Assembly: GCF_001421745.1 (NCBI RefSeq)
Contig: NZ_LMKW01000001.1
Coordinates: 248,001 to 312,000 of the forward strand
Length of the DNA stretch: 64,000 nucleotides
DNA from: Sphingomonas sp. Leaf230
GTDB lineage: Bacteria; Pseudomonadota; Alphaproteobacteria; Sphingomonadales; Sphingomonadaceae
Direction of reading: 5' to 3'
This document shows positions 28,553 to 37,132 of this stretch, piece by piece. The first letter of the stretch is position 1; each line of letters opens with the position of its first letter. The translations under genes and the position numbers were made by a program. The notes beneath the pieces are model-generated. The model had not been told where the DNA came from. It did not search any database and saw only the letters and a list, made by a program, of their open reading frames with translations.

Positions 28553-29436
28553 CAGGGTTCCTTTCGAGAAACTGGGGGTATCTTCGCCGATCCATGCGGA
28601 ATGAGCCAGCCTCCATCGGCGAGCCAGTCCGCCAATCGATCGGGCCAATGCTGGATCGAGATGCGCTCCGACCGCGTGCCGAGATTGAACGCGTGATCGG
28701 TGTCCGCGTAAAGGTGCAACTCCGCCGAAACGCCCGCCGAGCGAAGCTGCGAATACAGCGCCATCGCCGATGTCGCGCAGCACTGGTCGAGCGACCCCGC
28801 GACAAGGAATGCCGGCGGCGCGTTTGCGACGGCCTTGGCCGGCGTGCCAAGTGGTCCCGGATAGACGAGCACCTGGAAGTCCGGCCGCGCACTCACGCGG
28901 TCGATCGCATCCATCGGCGTCTGGGCCGGCGCGGGGTTGTCGGCGACGAGCGACACGAGTTCGCCGCCAGCCGAAAAGCCCATCACGCCGATCCGGGCAG
29001 GATCGATCGCGTAGTCGCTCGCATGCGCGCGGACCCATCGGACAGCGCGCCGCAGATCGGCTGCCGCGTCGCGCTCGATATCGTACGATGAGCCGGGATC
29101 GCGCGCGAGGCGGTATTTCAGGACGAACGTCGTGACGCCGTAGCGGTTGAGCGCCTTGGCGGGCACTTCGCCCTCGTTGATCCACACCAGCATGCGGTGA
29201 CCGCCACCCGGCGCCACAATCACCGCGGCGCCGTTGGCATGGCTCGGGGCGGGGCGGTAAATCGTCAGCGTGGGGTTGTGGACGTTGCTGACATAGCTGT
29301 CCCTGACCGTCTCGGCTTCGGTCCGGCGCGCTTCCGATCCGGGCGCGCCGTTCGGCCAGAGCGCCACGACGGGCGCCTGCTGCGCAGCGGCGGGCGCTGC
29401 AACCAGCATGAGGGCGAAAGCAACGCGTAGCGACAT
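28552..29436 (-). CDS. Exported alpha/beta hydrolase (acetyl-esterase-like)
   Basis: A 294-residue hydrolase with a signal peptide (MSLRVAFALMLVAAPAAAQ). The oxyanion loop is VAPGGGHRM, the nucleophile elbow is GFSAGGELVS, and the catalytic histidine is in YADTDHAFNLG. The sequence start LWPNGAPGSEARR is typical of exported esterases found with polysaccharide-degrading enzymes. It heads the operon hydrolase - oxidoreductase - cupin. A palindrome shared with the gluconokinase/GH55 promoter lies 72 bp upstream. The ATG at 29436 begins the signal peptide. Confidence 0.82.
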   Translation of the reverse strand: MSLRVAFALMLVAAPAAAQQAPVVALWPNGAPGSEARRTEAETVRDSYVSNVHNPTLTIYRPAPSHANGAAVIVAPGGGHRMLVWINEGEVPAKALNRYGVTTFVLKYRLARDPGSSYDIERDAAADLRRAVRWVRAHASDYAIDPARIGVMGFSAGGELVSLVADNPAPAQTPMDAIDRVSARPDFQVLVYPGPLGTPAKAVANAPPAFLVAGSLDQCCATSAMALYSQLRSAGVSAELHLYADTDHAFNLGTRSERISIQHWPDRLADWLADGGWLIPHGSAKIPPVSRKEP

Positions 29437-29507
29437 CAACGACCCTCGACCGCACTCCTGCGCGAGTACTGCCATCGAGTGTCGGCCTTGTCGGCCGGCT
29501 TGGCTAT

Positions 29508-29523
29508 TACGACCTTCGTCGTG
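29508..29523. promoter_or_regulatory. Candidate operator, copy 1 (TACGACCTTCGTCGTG)
   Basis: An imperfect palindrome ACGACC-TT-CGTCGT, 72 bp upstream of the esterase start. Extended leftward by six bases it matches the site at 30166-30187 at 20 of 22 positions. The two copies precede two separate transcription units of the same carbohydrate region, so a shared transcription factor is likely. Confidence 0.5.
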
Positions 29524-29542
29524 CGTCTTCGGCCGTCTCGAC

Positions 29543-30139
29543 TCAGCCGGGCATCTCGCGTCCGATCCACGCGAGCGCTTCGGCGCAAAGCCGATCGGGC
29601 GCGTCCTCCGCATCGAGCGTGACGGCGCGCTCGTCGGGACCGAGTGCTTCCAACGTATCGAGCTGGCTCGCGAGCAGGCTGGCGGGCATGTAATGGTCCG
29701 CACGGTGAACCAGCCGTCGGGCGAGTTCGCCGCTGTCCTTCGTATCGAGAAACACGAACAGCAGCGGCATGCCGACGGCGTGCGCCAGTCGATCGCGATA
29801 GGCTCGCTTCAACGCCGAACACGCTGCGACCGCAGTACCGTCCGTCCGGGCCGCATCGTGCAACCCGGCTGCGATCCTATCGAGCCAGGGCCAGCGGTCC
29901 TGGTCGTCGAGCGGCCGGCCCGACCGCATCTTCGCGACGCTGCCGGCACTGTGGAAGGCATCCCCTTCTAGGAAATCGCAGCGCAGACGGCGCGCAAGTT
30001 CGGCACCCAGTGTCGACTTGCCGCTGCCGCTGACGCCCATCACGATGATGGCATAGGGTAGCGCGTCGGCCGGATTGGGGATCGTTTCGGAGGGAGGAGG
30101 CACTGGCTCTCCATAAGCTGCGCGCGGTCGGTTCGTCAC
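29543..30139 (-). CDS. gntK: Gluconokinase
   Basis: A 198-residue P-loop sugar kinase that makes 6-phosphogluconate from gluconate and ATP. The Walker A is GVSGSGKST; EGDAFHSAGSVAKMRSGRPLDDQDRWPWL and CSALKRAYRD are the conserved gluconokinase blocks. About 28 residues precede the fold, longer than usual (family about 165-175), so the real start could be later, but no ATG is better placed. It is divergent from the GH55-like gene, with the second copy of the palindrome 33 bp from its start. Confidence 0.88.
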   Translation of the reverse strand: MTNRPRAAYGEPVPPPSETIPNPADALPYAIIVMGVSGSGKSTLGAELARRLRCDFLEGDAFHSAGSVAKMRSGRPLDDQDRWPWLDRIAAGLHDAARTDGTAVAACSALKRAYRDRLAHAVGMPLLFVFLDTKDSGELARRLVHRADHYMPASLLASQLDTLEALGPDERAVTLDAEDAPDRLCAEALAWIGREMPG

Positions 30140-30171
30140 CGTCTATCGTCCGTGGACGCGGGATCGGCTAC

Positions 30172-30187
30172 TACGACCTTGGTCGTG
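30172..30187. promoter_or_regulatory. Candidate operator, copy 2 (TACGACCTTGGTCGTG)
   Basis: A palindrome with perfect 6-bp arms ACGACC-TT-GGTCGT in the divergent promoter region of gntK (start 33 bp away) and the GH55-like gene (start 87 bp away). See the near-identical copy at 29508-29523. No regulator gene is encoded nearby. Confidence 0.5.
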
Positions 30188-30273
30188 ATCGCCTATGGTC
30201 GCATGGGCCACTACCTGCGGTGCACACTGGCGGACATCGTCCGGCGCGTCCCACAACAATCTCGGGTGAGCCT

Positions 30274-33200
30274 GTGAAACTGACACTAGCGATCGCGCTT
30301 CTGGGGACGACCGTTCCAGCGTTTGCAGCCCCCCGTTCGGCCTCTCCGTCTCAATCGGTATTTCTCACCGCACCGGCGGATCCACGCGCGGTGACGGTTC
30401 GCGGCCGCGGTGACGGCCGATCCGACGATACCGCCGCGATCCAGGCCGCGATCGACAGCGCGGCGAGCGCGAAAGGCGGCGAGGGCATCGTCTTCCTGCC
30501 CGCCGGCCGCTATCGTATCTCGCGGACGATCTTCGTTTGGCCCGGCGTGCGCGTGTTCGGCACGGGCAAGACGCGCCCCGTCATCACGCTCGGCGCGGCA
30601 ACCCCGGGGTTCCAGACCGGCGTGGCGAACATGCTGTTCTTCACCGGCTCGCGTGCCGACAGTCGCGCCGCACCGCCAAAGGTGCCGGTGCCGCCGCCGA
30701 CCAGCGTACCGTTCGATGCCACCATCACCGACGCCAATTCGGGGACGTTCTACTCCGCGCTCAGCAACGTCGATTTCGAAATCGGCGACGGCAATCCCGC
30801 GGCAACCGCGGTGCGTTTCCATTTGGCGCAGCACGCGTATCTGAGCCATATCGACTTCCACATCGGCTCCGGGCTGGCCGGTATCTATCAGGTCGGCAAT
30901 GTCGGGCAGGACCTGCGCTTCTTCGGTGGGCGCTACGGCATCCTCAGCGAGAAGACCTCGCCCGCATGGCAGTACACGCTGCTGGATTCGTCGTTCGAGG
31001 GACAGCGCGATGCCGCGATCCGCGAGCATGAGGCGGGGCTGACGCTCGTCAACACCAGCATCCGCAACGTTCCCGTCGGGATCGAGATCGACCGCGGCTA
31101 TGGCGACTGGCTATGGGGCCGCGACGTGCGGTTCGAGAACGTCTCGGACGCCGCCGTCGTCATCAGCAACGAGGACAATGTCTACACGCAGATCGGCTTC
31201 CAGGACGCCACTGCCAGCGCCGTGCCGATCTTCGCGCGGTTCCGTGACAGCGGTAAGACCGTGGCCGGGCAGGGCGCAAAATACCGGGTCAAGGCGTTCA
31301 CCTACGGCCTGACGCTGCCGGGTCTCGGCGCGACCGGCAAGTACGAGACGCGAGTCGATGCCGTGCCGATCCCGGCAATGCCGAAGCGGATACCGCCCGC
31401 GATCCGCGCGCTGCCGCCCGTCGCGCAGTGGTTCGACGTGCGGAGCGCGGGCGCGAAGGGCGACGATGCGACCGACGATACAGCGGCGATCCAGCACGCA
31501 ATCGATACGCACCGCGTGGTCTATTTCCCGACCGGCTTCTACCGCGTCTCCGATACGCTGAAGCTGCGGTCCGACACGGTGCTGATCGGCCTGCATCCGG
31601 ACATGACGCAGATCGTCCTGGCGGACGACACGCTGGCGTTCCGCGGCATCGGTGCTGCCAAGGGGTTGATCGAAAGCGCGAAGGGTGGCGCGGCGATCGT
31701 CTCCGGCATCGGCTTGACCACCGGCGGCATCAACCCGCGCGCGACCGCGTTGCTGTGGAAGGCGGGCCCGGACTCGCTGGTCGACGACGTCCGCTTTCAC
31801 GGCGGTCATGGTACCAGCCGCGCCGATGGCAGTCGGATCGATCCGTACAACGCCGACCATACCGGCGACGCCGATCCGCGCAAGCGCTGGGACGGGCAAT
31901 ATGCGAGCCTCTCGGTCACCGATGGCGGCGGCGGCACGTTCAACAATTTGTGGACCCCCAACACCTTTGCCGCCGCCGGCCTCCACGTCTCGAACACGAG
32001 CACGCCGGGCCGTGTGTACGAGATGTCCGCCGAGCATCACGCGCACGCCGAAATCGTCCTGGACGGCGTCAAGAACTGGGAGTTCCTCGCCCCGCAAACC
32101 GAGGAAGAGGCGGGCGAGAGCCGCAACGCGCTGTCGCTCGAGGTTCGCAATTCGAGCAACATCCTGTTCGCGAACTATCACGCCTACCGCGTAACGCGGT
32201 CGCTCCAGCCGGCGCCATCGGCGGTGCGGATCTACAATTCCGACGATATCCGCTTCCGCAACGTGCATGTGAACGGCGAGAGCGGACTGGCGTTCTGCGA
32301 TGCGGAGGGCTGCGGTACCGACCTGCGCGCGAGCAAGTTCCCGTACGAGAACGCGATTCAGGACATGACCTCCGGGGCGGAGGTGCGCGAACGCGAGTTC
32401 GCGGTGCTGGACGTGAAACGCGGCGCCACGCTGGTCGCGACGACCACTGGCCCAACCGTTCGCAAGCTGGAAGACGGGTTTTACTCGATCGCGGGCGCGG
32501 CGGTGGATGCGAAGGGCAAGCTCTACTTCGTCGAGCATAATACACACCGCATCTATGGCTGGACGTCGAGCGAGGGGCTGTCGGTCGCCGCCGACGCGCC
32601 CGTCGATCCGGTCAATCTCGCGGTCGATCGCTCGGGTAACCTCATGGTGTTGTCGTCGGACGGCGCGGCGGGGACGGTCTACAGCATCAAGCCCGGCGAT
32701 CCGGACAGCATCGCCGTGATCCCCCCGACGCCGGTCACTCCGCACCGCGATGCGAACATCGCGCTACCGGGCAATTTCTGGGTCAATGGCGAGTTCAAGG
32801 ATCAGATCGATCCGACGACCTACCAGTTCACGACGCTCGGCGAGATGTTCGCGCGCGACATGGCCGTGCCCAAACCGCGCGAATATGTCTCGCCAGATGG
32901 CTCGCTGGTCCTGCCCGCGTATCGCACCGTCCAGCAGGGGCCGCCCAACCATCTCGGCTGGCGCTTCTCGGACGCACTCGACACCTACGGCTTCGTGAAC
33001 GCCAAGCTCGGTGAGCGCGTGTTCGTCAGTAATGGCTCCGAAGCCAAAACCTATAGCGGACTGGTCGGCGCCGGCGGCAGCATCACCGATCTGAAGCCGT
33101 TCGCCAATCGCGGCGGTGAGAGCGTCGCGGCTGGACCGGACGGCCGAGTCTATCTCGCCAACGGCCAGGTGTTCGTCCACGACGCGGATGGACGCGAGTC

Positions 33201-33309
33201 CGGACGGATCGACGTGCCCGAGCGGCCGTTGCAACTGATCTTCGGCGGTGCGAACGGGCGGACGTTGTTCATCCTGACGCACCACGCGCTCTACGCGGTC
33301 GAAACCTGA
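30274..33309 (+). CDS. Secreted double pectate-lyase-3 (GH55-like) protein with C-terminal propeller
   Basis: A 1011-residue exported protein. The GTG at 30274 starts a signal peptide (MKLTLAIALLGTTVPAFA). Two right-handed beta-helix modules each open with the pectate-lyase-3 pattern: GRGDGRSDDTAAIQAAIDSA (near residue 50) and SAGAKGDDATDDTAAIQHAI (near 395). Two tandem modules are the architecture of GH55 exo-beta-1,3-glucanases. Residues after about 745 contain NHL/SMP-30-like blades (GKLYFVEHNTHRIYGW, NLAVDRSGNLMVLSSDG). I infer a polysaccharide-degrading role; catalytic residues were not identified. A lactonase-like gene follows. Confidence 0.72.
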   Translation: MKLTLAIALLGTTVPAFAAPRSASPSQSVFLTAPADPRAVTVRGRGDGRSDDTAAIQAAIDSAASAKGGEGIVFLPAGRYRISRTIFVWPGVRVFGTGKTRPVITLGAATPGFQTGVANMLFFTGSRADSRAAPPKVPVPPPTSVPFDATITDANSGTFYSALSNVDFEIGDGNPAATAVRFHLAQHAYLSHIDFHIGSGLAGIYQVGNVGQDLRFFGGRYGILSEKTSPAWQYTLLDSSFEGQRDAAIREHEAGLTLVNTSIRNVPVGIEIDRGYGDWLWGRDVRFENVSDAAVVISNEDNVYTQIGFQDATASAVPIFARFRDSGKTVAGQGAKYRVKAFTYGLTLPGLGATGKYETRVDAVPIPAMPKRIPPAIRALPPVAQWFDVRSAGAKGDDATDDTAAIQHAIDTHRVVYFPTGFYRVSDTLKLRSDTVLIGLHPDMTQIVLADDTLAFRGIGAAKGLIESAKGGAAIVSGIGLTTGGINPRATALLWKAGPDSLVDDVRFHGGHGTSRADGSRIDPYNADHTGDADPRKRWDGQYASLSVTDGGGGTFNNLWTPNTFAAAGLHVSNTSTPGRVYEMSAEHHAHAEIVLDGVKNWEFLAPQTEEEAGESRNALSLEVRNSSNILFANYHAYRVTRSLQPAPSAVRIYNSDDIRFRNVHVNGESGLAFCDAEGCGTDLRASKFPYENAIQDMTSGAEVREREFAVLDVKRGATLVATTTGPTVRKLEDGFYSIAGAAVDAKGKLYFVEHNTHRIYGWTSSEGLSVAADAPVDPVNLAVDRSGNLMVLSSDGAAGTVYSIKPGDPDSIAVIPPTPVTPHRDANIALPGNFWVNGEFKDQIDPTTYQFTTLGEMFARDMAVPKPREYVSPDGSLVLPAYRTVQQGPPNHLGWRFSDALDTYGFVNAKLGERVFVSNGSEAKTYSGLVGAGGSITDLKPFANRGGESVAAGPDGRVYLANGQVFVHDADGRESGRIDVPERPLQLIFGGANGRTLFILTHHALYAVET

Positions 33310-33376
33310 GCGGCGTTCGTTGCCTCGGTGGCACCGCTGACGCATGACACCCGCCGATAGCTGCAAAGGAACGGGC

Positions 33377-34489
33377 ATGACCGACTGGACCACGACACGA
33401 CGGTCGGCCCTGACCGCGATGGCGGCTACGATCGCCTTCCCGGCGGTCGCGGCCGGCGGCGGCAAGCGGCGGGTACGGTTGATCGCCGGCACCTACGCAC
33501 GCGAAGGCGGCAAGGGCGTGTATCCGATCTCGTTCGACCCCGATCGCGACACATGGCAGGTCGGCACGCCGATATCCGGGATCGACGACGCCTCGTTCGG
33601 CGTCGGCGGCGGCCCGGGCGGTGCGTATTACTTCGTCCGCGAGAAGGCCGCGGGGGAGATCGCTGCCTACGCGCCGGACTGGTCGCACCGCGGCACCGCC
33701 CCCACGACAGGCGCCGACCCGTGTTACGTCGCGATCGACCGCGCCAGCACCTGCCTCGCGGTCGCCAATTATTCGAGCGGCAGCGTGGCGTTCCACCGCC
33801 TCGACCCGCGCACCGGTGTGCCAGGCGAGCCAGTCGTGTTCCGCCACACGGGGCATGGCCCGAACACGGCCCGGCAGGAGGCACCGCATGCGCACTGGGT
33901 CGGCTTCAGCCCGGATCGCCGCTGGCTGCATTCGGTCGACCTGGGGACGGACACAATCTTCGCCTATCGCTTCGACCCGCATGCGCGCTCACTGTCCGAG
34001 CCGGTCGCGGCATGGCGTGCGCCGCCGGGCGCGGGGCCGCGCCATCTGGTCCACTATCCACGCCGTCCACTCGCCTACGTCGTATGCGAACTGTCCAATA
34101 CGGTCATCATGCTCGACGCCCGCGCAGACGGCAGTTTCGCGACCCGCCACACGGTCTCGACACTGCCGAGCGGGTACGAGGGCGCCTCGCAGGCCGCGCA
34201 TATCGCGATCGACCAGGCCGGGCGGCGGCTCTACGTCTCGAACCGCGGCCATGACAGCGTCGCCGTCTTCGCGCTCGACGCGTCAGGCGTGCCGAGACTG
34301 CTCCAGCATATCCCCAGCGGCGGCACGTGGCCGCGCTTCCTTCTGGTCCTCGAAGCGCAGCGCCGTGTCCTCGTCGGCAACGAGCGATCAGGCACGCTGG
34401 CGATCTTCAGGATCGAACCCGATGGCCGACTGACCACAAACGGACAGACGGTGTCTGTGCCCGGCGTGGTCTTTGTCGGCCAGGTCTAG
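33377..34489 (+). CDS. Exported 6-phosphogluconolactonase-like beta-propeller
   Basis: A 370-residue seven-bladed propeller of the lactonase (Pgl) family. It begins with a Tat-like signal (TTRRSALTAMAATIAFPAVAA). Family patterns include IAGTYAREGGKGVYPISFD, APHAHWVGFSPDRRWLHSVDLGTD, AAHIAIDQAGRRLYVSNRGHDSVAVF and GGTWPRFLLV. Export makes a sugar lactone outside the cytoplasm, such as gluconolactone from the neighbouring oxidoreductase, a better candidate substrate than the phosphorylated lactone; this is inference. The ATG at 33377 is used because the Tat signal starts there. Confidence 0.82.
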   Translation: MTDWTTTRRSALTAMAATIAFPAVAAGGGKRRVRLIAGTYAREGGKGVYPISFDPDRDTWQVGTPISGIDDASFGVGGGPGGAYYFVREKAAGEIAAYAPDWSHRGTAPTTGADPCYVAIDRASTCLAVANYSSGSVAFHRLDPRTGVPGEPVVFRHTGHGPNTARQEAPHAHWVGFSPDRRWLHSVDLGTDTIFAYRFDPHARSLSEPVAAWRAPPGAGPRHLVHYPRRPLAYVVCELSNTVIMLDARADGSFATRHTVSTLPSGYEGASQAAHIAIDQAGRRLYVSNRGHDSVAVFALDASGVPRLLQHIPSGGTWPRFLLVLEAQRRVLVGNERSGTLAIFRIEPDGRLTTNGQTVSVPGVVFVGQV

Positions 34490-34504
34490 CACGGGTCCGC
34501 TAGT

Positions 34505-36076
34505 TCAGGGCACCCGCCGTTCGAGCAACGGTGTCGCCGCGACATAGCGTGCCTGCTCGACGAACGGTTCCGAACGCGTCTGCACGTCGACGATCTGGCG
34601 TGGAATAACGCCCTCTCCGGATGGCGCAGGCGACCAGTTCGGTAGCCCGGCAGCGTTCGGATTACCGGTTTTGATGAACGCGGCGAAATTCCCCTGGAAC
34701 ACCGTCGAGATCCGGCGATCGTCCGCCGTCCACGCATAGGCCGGGTTCGTATCAAGGTTGCCTAGCGCGTATTCGATCTCCGCGCTGTGCACCGCCCCGA
34801 TCGGCGGCACGTCGGGGTTGGTCAGCGGCGGCAGCGCAGCCGGGCGGGGATGCGCGAAATGATAATAATAGGTCGGCTGACGCATCCGGCGGTGCAGGTC
34901 GAACCACTGCCACGTCGACGCGCCGAGAAACGCATCGCTTGCCAACGCGGTCGCCGCGACGGGCACGTCAGCATCCGACTTCGCCGGGTACAAGGCGAGC
35001 AGGGCGTCCGGATCGGTAAAGAGTTTCGCGACGCCCGCGCGATAATTCGCCACCGTCGGCGGTTGCCCGGCAAGGATGCTCGTCCAGCTTCCCTCCTGCG
35101 AGTTCGCACCGACCAGCAACGGCACGCGCGCCGCTCGCCCCGCCGTGTAGGTATCGATCGGCGGCTCCATCAGGAACTGCCCGTCGACGATGAAGTCCGC
35201 CCGGAACCGCTGCATACCCTGTGCAGCGAGCAAAGCCTCGGCCGGCATCGCCCGAAGCGCGTCGAGCGACGGCGCACCCGCCGCCACTGTGAACCCATCG
35301 CCGTCCTTCGTCGCCACCGCGAGAGGCTTGGGGCGGAAGGTTGGCGGCAGCACGCCACCGCTCTCGCCGATCGCCCCCGCGAACTGCGTGCGGGTGAGCG
35401 GCGAGGTCATCAGCACGCTGACCGACATCGATCCCGCGCTCTCCCCGCCGATCGTGATCCGCGCCGGATCGCCCCCGAAAGCGGCGGCGTTGCGCCGGAC
35501 CCAGGCCAGCGCCGCTGCCTGATCGAGCAGGCCGTAATTCCCCGCGGAATGCGTCGGCGACTCCGCTGCCAGCGCGCTGGTCGCGAGGAATCCGAACGCG
35601 CCCAGCCGGTAGTTGATCGTCACGACGACGATGCCCTTCTGCGCCATCGCCGCCCCGTCATAGCGCAGTTCCGACCCGTCACCCGCGATCGCGCCGCCAC
35701 CGTGGATGTAGAACAGCACGGGCAGCCGCGCGCCCGGTTTCGCGCCCGCCGGCGTCCAGACGTTGAGCGTCAGGCAGTCCTCGCTGATACCCGGCGAGCG
35801 GAACTTCATGTCGGCGAACAGCGGCTGCTGCATGCAGCGCGCACCGAAACGGTCTGCCTTGCGTACACCAGTCCATTGCGCAACCGGCCGCGGTGGCTGC
35901 CACCGCAACGGGCCGATCGGTGCCGCCGCATAGGGGATGCCGAGAAACGCATCGACCGGCGTCGCGGCGGTCGAAACGTGCGTGCCCTCGATCGCGCCGT
36001 TCGCCACTTGCACACGTTGCGCCATCGCCGGTGCTGCCAGCAAGCCGACCGCCATTCCCCAAGTCGCCAACCGCAT
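34505..36076 (-). CDS. Secreted type B carboxylesterase
   Basis: A 523-residue esterase with a signal peptide (MRLATWGMAVGLLAAPAMAQ). The type B carboxylesterase signature EDCLTLNVWTP, the oxyanion hole YIHGGGAIAG, the nucleophile elbow GGESAGSMSV and the C-terminal HSAEIEYALGN (catalytic histidine) are all present. Length is typical of the family. A GGAGGG ribosome-binding site precedes the ATG at 36076. It is convergent with the lactonase gene, 15 bp apart. The substrate is unknown; deacylation of carbohydrates or xenobiotics is possible. Confidence 0.87.
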   Translation of the reverse strand: MRLATWGMAVGLLAAPAMAQRVQVANGAIEGTHVSTAATPVDAFLGIPYAAAPIGPLRWQPPRPVAQWTGVRKADRFGARCMQQPLFADMKFRSPGISEDCLTLNVWTPAGAKPGARLPVLFYIHGGGAIAGDGSELRYDGAAMAQKGIVVVTINYRLGAFGFLATSALAAESPTHSAGNYGLLDQAAALAWVRRNAAAFGGDPARITIGGESAGSMSVSVLMTSPLTRTQFAGAIGESGGVLPPTFRPKPLAVATKDGDGFTVAAGAPSLDALRAMPAEALLAAQGMQRFRADFIVDGQFLMEPPIDTYTAGRAARVPLLVGANSQEGSWTSILAGQPPTVANYRAGVAKLFTDPDALLALYPAKSDADVPVAATALASDAFLGASTWQWFDLHRRMRQPTYYYHFAHPRPAALPPLTNPDVPPIGAVHSAEIEYALGNLDTNPAYAWTADDRRISTVFQGNFAAFIKTGNPNAAGLPNWSPAPSGEGVIPRQIVDVQTRSEPFVEQARYVAATPLLERRVP

Positions 36077-36178
36077 ATCGCCCTCCGCTATCGCTTTGGG
36101 ACAATGGTCGCACCCCACCTGGCGTTTGCCAAGGCGGACGGTCGCTGTTCCTTCAGATTGCCGGTAGCACGCGCCTGC

Positions 36179-37063
36179 TCAGGCTGCCGTAAAGCTGGCC
36201 GCGATAGCCGGCAGATCGAGCTCGACCTCGGATACCACACGGATCGTTCCGCCGAGCCGCCGATACTGCTCCGCGCGGCGATACGCGCCGCTGTTGCGCA
36301 CCGAATAGCTGAACGGCGCGCGCCCGGTGATGACGAGCATAGTCGTCGTATTGCCGACCGCCGACACGATCCGCCCGCCAAGCGCGGCAATCGCGTTGGC
36401 AAGCCGCCCATCGCGAGGTTCACCGAGAAGGGCGATGCGTTCGCCGCTGAGCGGACCGGCGGAAGCGGGGCGCGGTGCAGGGCCAGGCTTGCGCGGTGGT
36501 TTCAGCCATTCGTCGAGCGCGATGCCAGTATGGTCGATCGCCTTGACGATCACCCAGCCGGCGGCGCGCGCATCGCTCAGCGCGTCGTGATGCTTGTGCG
36601 CGATCCCGAGATATTGCGCGAGGCCGCCCAGTCGGTGGTTCGCCAGATCGGGCCAAGCCCGCTGCGCAACGCGGACGCTGTCGAGCCAGACCGTCTGGAT
36701 CGGGGGACGGTCATGGATGCGACACGCGGCGGCGAGTGCGCCCTTGTCGAAATAGGAATGCGCCACCGTCGTCCGCCCCGACAAATGACCGTCGACGATG
36801 CCGTGGATGTCGGCAAAGCACGGCTTGCCCGTGACGTGATCCTCCGTGATCCCGTGGATCCGGGTATTGAACACATTGAACTCGTCGCGCGGGTCGACCA
36901 GCGTCTCGTATTCGAAGATCTCGCGGCCGTCGCGAAATCCGACGATCCCGACCTGGCAGATGCTGCTGACGCGCGAGCATGCCGTCTCGACGTCGATGAC
37001 GACGAAATCCGGTGTGAGCATATCGGTGACGTCGGTCTGGCTGGCGGGCGCTGGGTCGAGCAT
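36179..37063 (-). CDS. DnaQ-like 3'-5' exonuclease with C-terminal BRCT domain
   Basis: A 294-residue protein. Residues about 15-185 are an RNase T/DnaQ exonuclease with motifs FVVIDVETA (Asp, Glu), NTRIHGITEDHV and HHDALSDARAA (HxxxxD). After a Pro-rich linker (PPRKPGPAPRPASAG), residues about 205-290 form a BRCT-like domain (LSGERIALLGEPRDGRLANAIAALGG). The domain pair is found in stand-alone exonucleases of unknown pathway; it is not the replicative epsilon subunit by size and tail. The ATG at 37063 is preferred over a TTG at 37099. Confidence 0.82.
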   Translation of the reverse strand: MLDPAPASQTDVTDMLTPDFVVIDVETACSRVSSICQVGIVGFRDGREIFEYETLVDPRDEFNVFNTRIHGITEDHVTGKPCFADIHGIVDGHLSGRTTVAHSYFDKGALAAACRIHDRPPIQTVWLDSVRVAQRAWPDLANHRLGGLAQYLGIAHKHHDALSDARAAGWVIVKAIDHTGIALDEWLKPPRKPGPAPRPASAGPLSGERIALLGEPRDGRLANAIAALGGRIVSAVGNTTTMLVITGRAPFSYSVRNSGAYRRAEQYRRLGGTIRVVSEVELDLPAIAASFTAA

Positions 37064-37132
37064 TGCACGTCCATATGTGGCGCCGGGTGCCGTAAGCAAC
37101 CATTGCCGCCGGAACGTTCGCTAGCGCCTGCC

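Noticed and set aside
31111..32745. A 544-codon open frame on the minus strand
   Set aside because: Antisense to the GH55-like gene, which has a signal peptide and two recognisable modules.
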